This document shows positions 45,130-55,828 of a stretch of DNA of 64,000 bases, piece after piece. The translations under genes and the position numbers were made by a program. The notes beneath the pieces were generated by a model. The model ran no database searches and was not told where the DNA came from. It saw nothing but the letters and a program-made list of their open reading frames with translations. The DNA lies in the NCBI GenBank assembly GCA_029747015.1, contig JAKOGI010000580.1:124001-188000 (forward strand). Reading direction: 5' to 3'. Numbering within the stretch: position 1 is the first letter of the stretch; each line of letters opens with the position of its first letter. The stretch is from Carnegiea gigantea. Its lineage: Eukaryota > Streptophyta > Magnoliopsida > Caryophyllales > Cactaceae.

Positions 45130-45315
45130 TCTCGTTCAACCATCTTTCTTAGGCACTAAAAGAGCTGGAACAGCACATAGACTCAAAGACTCACGTATCA
45201 AGCCTTTCTCTTTCAATTCTTCAACTTGTTTTGAACCTCCATAGTGTCTTTTGCATTCATCCTATATGCTGGCTTGTTTTGGTAGGATGGAACCTAGAAT
45301 AAGATCAATGTGATG

Positions 45316-46101
45316 CTAAATGTCCCTTTTAGGAGGCAAACCCATTGGTATCTCCTCAGGAAACAAGTGACAGAAGTTTTCAATGAGTGTTCTTGCAATA
45401 AGGTGAGTGGGCACTAACCTTTCTGGTTCATCTTGTATGCTTAAGATCCACTCTTTAAAGGCTCTAAACTCATGTTGAGAAGCCTTTAGAATTGACTTAC
45501 TCACGGACAGTAGGCAATCAATGTGTTTAGGCTTATTTTGCGGCTGAATTTCACGGAGTTTGGATGGGGGTAAAGGGGCTAAGGTGATCTTCTTGCCATC
45601 TTTGGTAAATGAATAAGTGTTTAGGTAACCATTGTGCATAACCTTTTAGTCATACAACCATGGCCTTCCTAACAGCATATGACATGCATCCATTGGGATT
45701 ACATCACACTATCACTCATCTTGATAGTTCTTTCCAATGGAGAAAGAAATCAAGCATTGAGAGTTAACTTGAATTCCCTTGCTTTGATTTAGCCATTGGA
45801 TGTTGTATCGATGTGGATGAGTCATTATTTGGAGTCCTAGTTTCTCAATCATGCTTAGAGAAACTACATTTGCACAGCTCCCTCCATCAATGATCAAAAA
45901 GCACACTTGCCCTTGGACAGTACATCGAGTGTGGAATATGTTCTGTCTTTGTTCATCTTTAACTCCTCTTTGTTTGCTTAGAACTCTCCTCAAAACTAAG
46001 AGTTCTCCTTTATCAGCCTCTTTAACAACTTCATCTTGAGTTTCCTCAAGTTCTGGTTCACTTTCACATTCTTTTTCCTCCTCCTCAAAATCCTCCTTCA
46101 C
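45316..46101 (-). pseudogene. chromovirus-like protease region
   Basis: Same frame as the RT. The acidic segment starting at 46101 leads to HTRCTVQGQVCFLIIDGGSC with the catalytic DGGS motif near 45880, then VVSLSMIEKLGLQ. Segment 45316-45639 (HNGYLNTYSFTKDGKKITL) is the protease-RT linker. Stops around 45640-45711 separate them. Confidence 0.75.
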
Positions 46102-46109
46102 GGCTGTTC

Positions 46110-47179
46110 ATTCAGCTAAGGTGATTACCTTTCTGTTTGGGTAGTGTAAAGCTATGTGCCCAAGCCCTTGATATATAAAACACCTTCTATTGCTGATTGG
46201 ATTAGGGTTAGGTCTATTTTGAGGTGTTTAGGTTCTTTGTAGTCCTGGAAGGGAATGGAGTTCGTAGCTTAGGAATAGGATTGGAACTCCCCTTGTTAAA
46301 AGGTTGGTTTCGGTTCAAAGGCCGTGTGTTTTGAGGTTTAAAGGGCTATTTTTCCTTCTTTTGCTACTTCACTTTATGTGCTAATACATAAACATCATCA
46401 AAAGAAGTATATGCTTGCAATTCAACCACATTAGAGTACCTAGGATCAAGTCCTCCCAAGTACCTAACTATGGTTTGCTCTTCTGGCTCGTGAATATCGC
46501 GCTTGATTAGCAACTTCTCTAACTCACGTGCATATTCTTCAACACTCATATTACCTTGAGTAAGGTTATAAAGTTGAGAATAATAATCTTGGACATAAGT
46601 TGGTGGTAGAAAACGTGCCTTGAGTTTGGATTTCATTTTATCCCAAGTACGAATTTTTGATTTCCTTTCTCTTATCTGTTTTACACACAAATTAGTCCAC
46701 CACATAGATGCATACTTTCTGAGTCTTAAGGCCATAACTTGACCTTTTTATCATCAGGAACATCTTTATACTCAAAAACTCTCTCAACAGTATGCTACCA
46801 ATCAAGGAATTCCTCAGGATCAAGCTTACCTTCAACTTCAGGAACTTCCACTTTGAAGTCATTGAAATTAGCTTGAAACCGTGGCTCCCCTCTAGTCACT
46901 CTGGTTGGTTCTTCTTCACTTGAGGAATCAACTTCATGAATAAAGACTTGTTCATGCCTCCTAGGTTCAGATTAAAGAGTGTCTTCATTCAGTTTTTGTT
47001 TGCTTCAAAACCAAACCCAATTGCTTTCTCAAGTACTCATTTTGTACTTGAGTCTCTTGATTCTTTTGTGAATCCTCTTGAATTTTTCTGGACAAAAACT
47101 CATTTTGCTTCATTAAAGCTTTAAACCGTTCTTCTAAGGTCATGCTTGTTGCACTCATTCTCACGGATTGTGTTTTCAC
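46110..47179 (-). pseudogene. chromovirus-like gag
   Basis: The N-terminal segment (46985-47179) is Gln/Lys-rich with a coiled-coil look (LEERFKALMKQNEFLSRKIQ). The capsid part (46364-46735) has LRLRKYASMWWTNL, LKARFLPPTYVQDYY, GNMSVEEYARELEKLL and EEQTIVRYLGGL. Near 46150-46200 a zinc knuckle is recognisable as CFIYQGLGHIALHYPN; both the second and fourth ligands (normally Cys) are Tyr, each a G-to-A type change. Frame changes lie near 46740 and between capsid and protease. Confidence 0.8.
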
Positions 47180-47273
47180 TCAAACTGTATGTGAAACTGA
47201 AAGTGTGTTTACAGTAGAAAGAATGGATGGATTCTGGAAGTGGGATGGCATACCAGGCCAAGGAAAACCCTTT

Positions 47274-47285
47274 TCTCTGATACCA
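47274..47285 (-). other. primer binding site, initiator-Met type
   Basis: The minus strand reads tggtatcagaga, matching the initiator-Met primer site except for the last base, 5 bp after the 5' LTR. Confidence 0.85.
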
Positions 47286-47290
47286 AAATA

Positions 47291-48596
47291 TGATGTATCT
47301 TTGAAGGATTAAAGGAAACTAAAGCAAGAACTCAAAAAGCTCATGGATTAAGCAAGCTGAATTCAGTTTAGTGCCTTGAACCCGAGTGGAAGAACAATGA
47401 AAAGGATAGAACGAAACTCGAAGTTTGGATACAAAATCACCACCAAACTTAAGCTTAGGGTCCCTAATCTTTGAAGATACAAAAACACCACTTAAACAAA
47501 GGTTAGGACTTACTTGAACACCACCTTAATCGACCAAATTAAGGATAAGCAAGTGAAGTATTTGAAATTCGAAAGCAAGAAGCTCTCAAATTGTATTCTG
47601 AAATTCAAAGCTAATGAACAAACAAAGGACATGAATGTCTTAAGAGTACAAGCCTAGCAAGCATACATCTAAGCAAGCACACACCTAGAGCTTTCCTTCT
47701 TAGGAAGGAAAGGTATTAACTTAAGCTAACCTGCACGGTTTGTGCTAACCGTGTACAAAGCTTACTTATACTTAATCTGCTTACATCCAAATCATTAAGG
47801 AAAGTAAAACAAATGATGTTTACACATTAATCATGCTTATTTAAGCCTAATACAACCAGCTCTAGCTAATTAAGCAAGGGGGGTAGACTTAAAGTGAAAC
47901 CCCTTTTCGGCTGCCTATTGAAAACCGTGAGACATCCCCTTTTGCAGTAAGCCTCCCATTGGCCATTCTTCTCAAGGTTACAGCTGATGATTGTTGTTCT
48001 AGAAACCTGGGGACGTATGCCAAGCCTTGGAGTGTGTGCCTCTCATGTTAGATAGCAGCAAACCCATATATGAAGGCAAAATAACCAGGATGCACTGAAC
48101 CGGGTTTATGGGCCGCTTTGAGTTGGTTTTCAGACCTGTTTTGAGCTTAGCAAAGGTGAGCATGATTTTGCTTTCAGGCCATGGGGGGAAACTTTAAGAT
48201 GTGTACAAACCCCCCTATAAAGAAATCAAGGTTAAACTATGCTTAAGTAGGTTAATTCTACTAAAATATTTAACCGTGCAGTTTTGGTGCAAAACTGGCC
48301 AGTTTGACAAAAGGCCTTGATCTCCCATCTTCTTGTGTGCATGATCGGAAATTAATACTTGGGCCTGAACATAGACGTCATAAGGATTCCAAAAATGTAA
48401 AAATTCAAGACTTAAGCCACAATGTAGCGTAAGTAATAAGATAAAAAATACCGGGTAATTTCTGGTCCTTCAACCCGGTTGCATGACTTTGCTCTCTTTA
48501 ACAATCTAAGCTAATGCTTGGACTTTGGAGCTTGTAATAGATCTTGTTGGACTTGTTGGACCATCTTCTTTGTCATTAGTAGTGGGGACTTCATCA
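47291..48596 (-). repeat. 5' LTR of the chromovirus-like element
   Basis: 1,306 bp, collinear with 41460-42768, TGATG at one end and CATCA at the other, followed by TTAGC. Hairpins at 47691-47712 and 47734-47753 match those in the other LTR. Confidence 0.9.
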
Positions 48597-48905
48597 TTAG
48601 CGGGATTCGTTAACACCGAAAGATTTCCAGCCACCATCACCATTGATGATACTAACCATTCACATGAAGAAATCAGTCATAGCAACAGTCTTTGTCTAAC
48701 TATATATTGCGGGCACAAAGACATAATATGGCTGTAATATATTACGGATCATTAGGTAAGATGCGTCCACTTAAGATGGCTAAGAAATTAGGATTAACAA
48801 AAGAAGAAATGACACCCACTGCTCAAGGGTTAAGAGCTTTTAATAACACACACGATATTGTTATAGGCGTTAGAACCCACAATGTGCCCATGAGAGAAGT
48901 CAAAT
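48597..48905 (+). pseudogene. protease remnant of the old Tat-like element
   Basis: Directly right of the inserted element the frame resumes with NTERFPATITIDDTNHSHEE and SNSLCLTIYCGHKDI, the stretch before a gypsy protease. After a frame change come PLKMAKKLGLTKEEMTPTAQ and GLRAFNNT. The catalytic DGGS/DNGS motif is not intact. Confidence 0.65.
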
Positions 48906-50255
48906 AAAAACTGACATTTTACATAATTAAAATTCCCTTTTACTTTCAATCGATCACTTCGACAACTTGGGCTTTCTGATCTAAAAGTTTTGCACCCCAC
49001 CTTATATAAAAAGGCAAAAATGGTAATTATAGGAGCAGTAATGCCTAGCATTGTAGCTCTCATGATGATCACTACTGTAAAGTAAGCCTCCATCCTAGAG
49101 GTAGAACATGACAAAGATGATGTTGAATGCCATGGTGAGGAGAACGGACAATTTTTATAGCCTCCCACTCAGTAAAAGTGCTAAGCCTAGATGTGAGGGC
49201 TTAAAACAAAATAGGTTTCCCAGTTATTTGGGCTGGGTACAAACCCACCCTATCCATCCTAAAACCTAACACAATAAACAAAGGAAACATCTTGCTATCA
49301 AGGGAATATATGACTACGTGTTCCCACCTTATGCTCTAACTTGAAATGTAGACATCTTAACAAAGGGGAGTCTAGCCCTTACAATGGCTTCCCTGGACCA
49401 CAATATGTTCTCCAACAAGGGAAAACTAGGCTAGGCTTTGAGATATTACACAATTATGTCTTCTTGGAAGGAGAAGCTACTCTTCCTAGGGAAAAGTCGA
49501 CGGTAGATTGGCTAGCTAATGAGACAAACAATACATTAGGCTTGCTCTTTGGACTAGAGAAAATTAATCCACATAGGTTGGACTAGGTCTTCGCTATCAC
49601 TAACCAAGATTCATCTATGCCGAGTTGATAGTTGACAAAGACAAAAGGGTATATTGCAACATAACCTGTAGCATGTTGAATGGCCTAATGAGATCAAGTT
49701 TACTATGAGAGGGGAACCTATGACACCTATCGTGCTTTCCTTTGAGTCGAGGACTAAGTTTAAATTTTTTTGCTGAGTTAGAGGATCAAACTACCCCTTT
49801 CTAATTTTCTTAAAAGGGCCCTTGGTGGTGTAGTAAGTTAGGACCCCATTGATGTACTTGCTTGTGTGTCAATAATATGACATTTTTTGAGGATAACTTT
49901 GAGCATTACTTTACATATTTTAATAAAAGAAGACTTTACTGAAGAGCTACTTAACGCAATCCAAGCATGGGAAAACAAAACTTCAATTTCAGAAAAAATA
50001 ATTGCAATACATATGGGAACAAAAGAAGAATGAACGAATTAGAACTTGAAAATCATTAAATTAAGAAGAGGTAGAATAATTCATTCAATTGTTAATAGAA
50101 TTTAAAGATGTTTTAACATAGTCTTTCAAAGACAGGATAAGCATATATAGGAAAATGGTTAACATAAAACCCCTTACACTACAATGCTGAGCTAGTTTAA
50201 CAAAGATTTGTAAGAATAAAGCCAGAGTGGGCTCTTACAATATAATTAAAAAATG
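48906..50255 (+). other. decayed protease-to-RT linker of the old element
   Basis: No intact gene. The frame 49341-49586 (GPQYVLQQGKTRLGFEILHN) lies where the linker is expected; the rest is AT-rich with stops in all frames. Confidence 0.5.
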
Positions 50256-51830
50256 AAGTATAAAAATATTTAGATGTGAAATTTCTTAGAGTCTCTAACT
50301 ATCGACAATCAGCTACTAATATTGTTCCAGTACCCAAGAAATATGGGGGGTTAGAACATGCATTGACTTTAGAGGCCTCAACAAAGCTAGCACAAAAGAT
50401 GACTTCTCCTTGCCTCTTATAGACTTTTTGCAAGAGAACCTCATCAGACATCAATTTTTATCCTTCATGGATTTGTATTTGTGTTACAATCAAATCAAAA
50501 GCCATAGAGCACCAAGAGAAGACCACATTTATCACATAATGGGACACTGATTGCAATAATGTAATGTCATTTGACCTCATCAACACCGGAGCTACATACT
50601 AAAGAACAGTACAAACTCTCCTCCATGATATGATGCACAAGGAGGTGAGGGTATACATAGATGACCTGGTTATTAAGTCTAAGAATCAAAGTGGGAAAAT
50701 CACCGCTCTAAAGACATTATTTGAGAGGCTAAGAAAATATAACATGCATCTCAACCCACAAAAATGCACCTTTGGGGTTAGATGTGGAAAACTCGTAGGA
50801 TATATCATAAACACATGAGGAATAGAGGTGAACCCTTCCAAGATCGAGGCAATCACAAAAATGCCATTGTTTGGGAATGAGAAAAATATCAAAGGTTTCT
50901 TGGGTCAAGTATAACATAAGCTTATTCATCTGCAAATCGACAATAACCTGACAACCAAAATTAAGAAAGTTTTGAAAAAGTAATCAAACCAAATGGGGCA
51001 CATCATGTTAGGAAGCCTTCGACCAAATTAAGGAATACTGGACTACCCCTATAACGACCTTTTAAACTCAGATAATCATTTCTACTATATATCTCTACCG
51101 TTGGCGTTTCCATGAGGATAATACTGTGCCAAGAATATGGGGATGAAAAATGCACATTTACTAGTTAACTGAGAAGTTCATCAACTATATGACTTAATAT
51201 TGGATAGTAGAAGAAAATATACATAGCAATACCTTTGGTGGCTAAGAAACTAAGGTATTACTTAACCACCATATTAAGGTAGTCGCAAAAATAGATCCAT
51301 TGAAGCACTCCCTAAGTGGCTAATCCTCCATGGTCAGATGTATTGATGGGTGGTCATATTATTTGAATATGATTTAAAGTTACAACATTAAAAGACGATA
51401 AAAGGAAGTGTTCCATCAAAATTCCGAGAAGACTTCATAATGAAACAACGAGAGCAAGACTATGATCTCTTGGATAAGAAGATCCTCTTCATTGAATATG
51501 AGGATTGGCACATGTACTTCAATGGCAGCTCAAATTCAAAAGAATATGGTGTAGCCATACTCCTTATATTTCCAAAATCGACATATATAGCTATCTTGAT
51601 AAAATTGGACCTCTAACTCACCAATAATGGCGCTGAGCATGAAATATGGATTAGAGGAATACAAGCCGTAAGTGTACTTTACGTTGGAAAGCCAATATCT
51701 ATGGAGATTCTATAGTTATCAGCTAAATCACTGGGAAATGGAAGATAAGAAATGAGAACTTAGTATTCTATTAAGCACATTTAGAGAGGGTGATAAAGCA
51801 CTCATAAGATTTTTAATTTACATATTGCCT
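50256..51830 (+). pseudogene. RT and RNase H remnants of the old Tat-like element
   Basis: From 50256: EVKKYLDVKFLR, IVPVPKKYGG, CIDFRGLNKASTKDDFSLPL, SFMDLYLCYNQIK, then VRVYIDDLVIKSK with a YIDD catalytic box at about 50652 and LNPQKCTFGVRCGKLVGYI. Near 51505 follows WHMYFNGSSNSKEYGVAILL, the start of the second RNase H of Tat elements, with Asp replaced by Asn in YFNG; NNGAEHE contains its Glu. Multiple frame changes are present. Confidence 0.75.
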
Positions 51831-53310
51831 CCAAAGAAGAAAATAAGTTTATAAACACTTTAGCAAAGCTAACGATTATGATTTTAATGTCAGATAATGC
51901 GGTTGAACTAACCATAATTGTATATAGGTGAAACGAGCCAGTTTATTGCCTGAGCATACAATCGATAACCTAGATCAGAGTCTTAGGAAGACCCCACTAC
52001 CTAAACATTTAATCGATAACCTTGATGATTGTCCTAGGATGGCGTCCTGGAATATCACTTTACATAAGAGTACTCTTCGGATTGTATATAAAGATCTCGA
52101 CAGGCACTGTAGATACTTACAACCTAATTTATGGCTAATAATAGAGTATTATACAAAAAGATGTGCCCTATAGGATTAATCTCCTCTATGAACGAACAAA
52201 AGACGAACAAACCCTCATGGAAGAAATACGTTAGACACAACTATATGCATATGAACGAGTAGATGGTATCCAATAAAATCCAATGCTAATCATAATATTA
52301 ATAACCATGGAAAAGACTACTTTCTGTTAGGCTCCGTTTGATTCGTAGAAAATCTGGTGGAAAGAAAAGTTGAAGGAAAAAAAATGTGAAGGAAAAAAAA
52401 GTAAGGAGAAAATGAGTTTTTTTCTCTTATTTGGATCAAGCAAAAAATACAAGAATTTGAATGAGAAATTTGAATGTTGATGAACTACTTAAATCATTTT
52501 GATGCCATCTAAATAATGCAAGGTTGGAGAAGATTGGGAATTTTCCTCAAACTTTCCTCACAAATTTATGAGGAAAATTTTGTCACTTGTTTCTAACAAT
52601 TTTTCCACCAAACTTTCCTCCATATTTTTTTTTTTTTTGTGATTTTCTCTAAACCAAACACAAAAAAAACGTAACTTTCCTAAATTTTTTTCTTTCCACT
52701 AAATTTTTCAAGGTCCAAACAAAGCCTTAGTAAAAGGAATGGAAAATTCCTACAACATAAAACTGTTGAAGATGTTTCATCTTCACCTCCTAGGCTTTCT
52801 CATGTATAGAATAAACATCATAGGAAAGGTCACTACTCCGAAGGGGACTAATAGGCTTGAGTGCATCCTAATAGCCTTAGATTACTTCATCGAAATGGGT
52901 CAATGCCATATCCTTTGCTACACTGACATCTAAACAGGTGGTTAGCTTGTTGATTAATCACATACTTTGTACACACGGTGTCGTACAAAAAATGATAAGT
53001 CATCATGGATCCTACTTAAATGTTGAAGCTACATCCTATCTAAAGAAATGCAAAATTCAACATATACAAATCTACCACATATAGACAAAAAAAACTAACG
53101 GTGCATAAAACATCCTAAAATTTATAAAGACTGGCCCGACAAGTTTCTCATGGAAAACCAGAAACATGGGGGTGTAGGACGTTTGTTAAGTAATCCATCG
53201 GTATCAATCATTTGTTGCTCATGAAAAAGATGGTGGTTGTCTTACCAATAAATGTGCAAAGTTCTTCAATTTAGGTTGCCTTAAAAGGCTAAGTGCATAA
53301 GATATACTAG
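51831..53310 (+). pseudogene. integrase remnant of the old Tat-like element, split by a MITE
   Basis: Before the MITE there are weak zinc-module remnants (LLYERTKDEQTLMEEIR region and after). After it, 52739-52933 reads INIIGKVTTPKGTNRLECIL and IALDYFIEMGQC, the first part of the DDE core with Asp replaced by Asn. It is followed by INHILCTHGVVQKMISHHGS and KKCKIQHIQIYHI. Decay is heavy and no catalytic triad is complete. Confidence 0.68.
52330..52726. mobile_element. Tourist-like MITE
   Basis: 397 bp bounded by TTA on both sides (52327-52329 and 52727-52729). The ends are inverted: ggctccgtttgattcg at the left, and the complement of the right end reads ggctttgtttggacc. The similarity extends inward through tggtggaaagaaaag against tagtggaaagaaaaa. 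TTA duplication and GGC...GTTTG ends are typical of PIF/Harbinger Tourist MITEs. It has no coding capacity. Confidence 0.85.
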
Positions 53311-55429
53311 ATACAAGACTGACATGATCAATAAACTGGCATACAAGAAAAGATTCATGCTTATAGTACATCACTTATAACAATATCAATAGAGAATATG
53401 TCGAGCATTTAACTGAAATGTAAAAACAAGAAACGGAAAAGTGACTAATTAGGCCAAAAAAGAATTGAGGATACCCATCATCGAGAAACTTTAAGCATAA
53501 ATGGATTGCAACTTTGTTAAATAAATTTGAAGTGGAGGTGCTGTTAAGCAAATGGACATCAATGATCAAGAATTCAGCTAACTTGTAAAAGTCGATTATC
53601 TCATGCTTCTGCTTTTGAAAAATTTCCAGCAAAACCTAAAACTAGCAGCCTAGTTCTAAAGCCCAGTGGCATACCATCATTCGTAAACCCTATCCCACAT
53701 CGTCACAATAATTTTTCATTATTAAAATATCACCAACTTGATTTACTCTTTCCTAAGGCCCACTCAAGGTAAAAATTCATGTGAAATAGAAAACCCAAAA
53801 AAAAAAAAAAGAGGGCCTACACTAGGTCGTAAAATGTAATGAAAGTGCAACTTGTCTAATATATGATAGATCTAACCACCCACATGAGCTTGAACCATAT
53901 TTGAGTCCAAAACTTTGTGATTTTCATGGTGAAGGTGTATATTATAGAAGCAACACAAACATAACGTGTAATAGTTTGTATGGAGCCCATTTGGCAAGGC
54001 TAACAACAAGTAAAGATATCAGCATAATTGTTCAACCTAACAGAAGGAGATTACTCCTACCTTTTCTAGGAACTCTAAAACTGCGAAGGCCACACTTGAT
54101 GTTCCAAAAGGATCTTAGTCTTTTATGTTGAAATAAGGCCATTTTACGCCTCATCATTATGACCTTTATATGAACCCCTACAAAGATATAATGTGTTCGC
54201 TCATATCCCAATATGAAAACTGAGGGTGCCCTTCATGAAAATGCTCTAAACAAAAGAATACAATTTAATATCTCCATTAAGAGTGTAAATAAGGACCAAA
54301 CAACCAAAAGGTTTTAGATTTTACCTGCAAAAGAAGAGGGCTTCCCCTAAGAACATTGTAAAGATTGCCATTAAGAAGAAAGGGCATCTAGGAGTAACCC
54401 TTCAAATACTCCTTCATGAGATACATCACACCTACACCTGTTTAATTTGAAATTATGATTTTTTTTTTTTTTTACTCTTTTCATTGTCTAATAGTTGCTT
54501 AAAATATATTACTAAATTAGAAATTTATTACGTTTTTGTTTGTTTTGTAGGAATTTTAGAATTTTCAGGATTGAATAAATTTCGTGCTTGTGCTCTCACA
54601 CAGGCGGCTTAATTTCGTTCTCTTGCTTTTGTTGCCTAGGCTCATTTCTTTCTCCCTCTTCTTTCCCTAAACAGGCATGTCTTGCATTTGCTTTCCTTTG
54701 CCTAATTCTCTACTTTTTCCTCCTTCCCTTCTCGCCTCTTCTTATTCTTCCCTCTTCCTATTCTCTCTTCGCAACCCTGTTCTGCTTGTATTTCATGACC
54801 TAGAGCCTAGAAAGCCTCAGTCCCCCTTCTCACTTAATAATTCAAGTGTACTGCACGTGACGTAGAGTCCCCCTCCCTTCATTTCTTCTTCTGTTTCATA
54901 GCTAAATAACAAGCCTAGACCCCTATTGCGTTGCTGCTTCAGTTCACCTTCTTTGTTCAGCCATGACTGATGCTTCCCTCAGTTTCTCTCTCCTTTTTTA
55001 TCAATAACATTAGTTGCGACTGTTACCTACCATTCCCATTATCATCTACATAAAAAAAAAAAGCGGTTACAAGGGATTGTCTTTAATTTGAGTTTAATGG
55101 AATTCATGAAGAACATAGGTTGCATTTTTTTGAGACATAACAGAAGCGAAGTCGAAGGCAGAAGGTGGCAAGAAAGCATTTTAGAGAGTGGTTTTAGTTT
55201 TCATTTTCTTTAGATTCATTTTTTTCCCCAGCTTCAAATTTAGTTATAGTTCTCAAAATTACTGCAATTGAATTCTAGGTTTTCAATTTTGTATGAAGAT
55301 TTCAGGTTTAGCTTCTGAATTTGTGATCATTCCGTTCAAATCTTGGTTTTTCATCTTTCCCTATTCTTGGTATTCTTTAAAAAAGTGTTTCAATTTTACA
55401 ACTAGTTGAAACTCAATCGTAATCTAATT
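53311..55429. other. noncoding region after the old integrase
   Basis: Decayed sequence with stops in all frames and A- or T-rich tracts (53797-53811, 54461-54474). A CT-rich stretch covers 54600-54780. Small frames at 53901 and 54588 have no known domain. Confidence 0.5.
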
Positions 55430-55828
55430 TCATAATCTAATTTCATAATCTATCCTAGAAGATCCATACTCGAATGTGGCACAATAATAAAACTGTGCAC
55501 TTACATAAATTATAATAACACCACCTAACCTTCCCTTGTTAGCAAAAAAGAATCTATTCATAAGACAAAAAGCAAGGGCTTTTCTCCCCTTACTTAAGTG
55601 GTAATCATCCTTAGACTTAAGTATAAATCTAGAGAACAACCATGCAAGATCACCATTATTATGTCCATAGCCTTTTTATCATCATTTGCTTGTAAACCAA
55701 GTGAAGTTTGGATGAGACGAGGGAAATCCACCTCTAGAGAAGGAGCTGCCACCATCTTACCCTCAAAAGAACCCAAAATAGTGCTCAATTCTACCCGTAG
55801 GGGGCAAATCTTTCTATTTTTGAAATAG
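55430..55828 (-). pseudogene. possible antisense ORF remnant of the old Tat-like element
   Basis: Overlapping minus-strand frames give SLEVDFPRLIQTSLGLQAND and KDDYHLSKGRKALAFCLMNR plus FFFANKGRLGGV. The pattern RKALAFCL..RFFFANK.G is like the GRR.AFALALYG..LFP motif of antisense ORF proteins (DUF7745/PMD-like) in Tat elements. Position and strand, between integrase and the presumed 3' LTR and antisense to pol, agree. The match is short and by eye. Confidence 0.4.

Larger units (their letters stand above)
41460..48596 (-). mobile_element. chromovirus-like Ty3/gypsy element nested in the old Tat element
   Basis: LTRs 41460-42768 and 47291-48596 start TGATG and end CATCA (CATTA in the left copy), with flanks TTAGT and TTAGC that read as a 5-bp target duplication with one later change. 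The minus strand carries primer site, gag, protease, RT, RNase H and integrase in gypsy order; the pol frame overlaps the 3' LTR. The integrase C-terminus (INDNAYTVDLPGDYGVSATF) and the pol-LTR overlap resemble CRM/Reina-type chromoviruses; I saw no clear chromodomain. Total length 7.1 kb. LTRs differ by roughly 4-5% over the first 200 bp. Confidence 0.9.
40018..53310 (+). mobile_element. old, decayed Tat-like Ty3/gypsy element (interrupted)
   Basis: Gag, protease, RT, second-type RNase H and integrase remnants occur in the correct order on the plus strand, spread over 13 kb because a 7.1-kb chromovirus-like element (41460-48596) and a MITE (52330-52726) sit inside. Many frameshifts and stops mark it as the oldest recognised element in the window. 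Its LTRs are not certain; the repeat pair at 34104 and 56912 is the best candidate. Confidence 0.7.

Noticed and set aside
48524..48737. 70-codon plus-strand frame spanning the LTR boundary as an independent gene
   Set aside because: Its first part is LTR sequence and its second part is the old Tat protease region; the join is an accident of insertion.
54588..54865. Hydrophobic ORF that could look like a membrane protein
   Set aside because: The hydrophobicity comes from a CT-rich tract; no conserved start or family.
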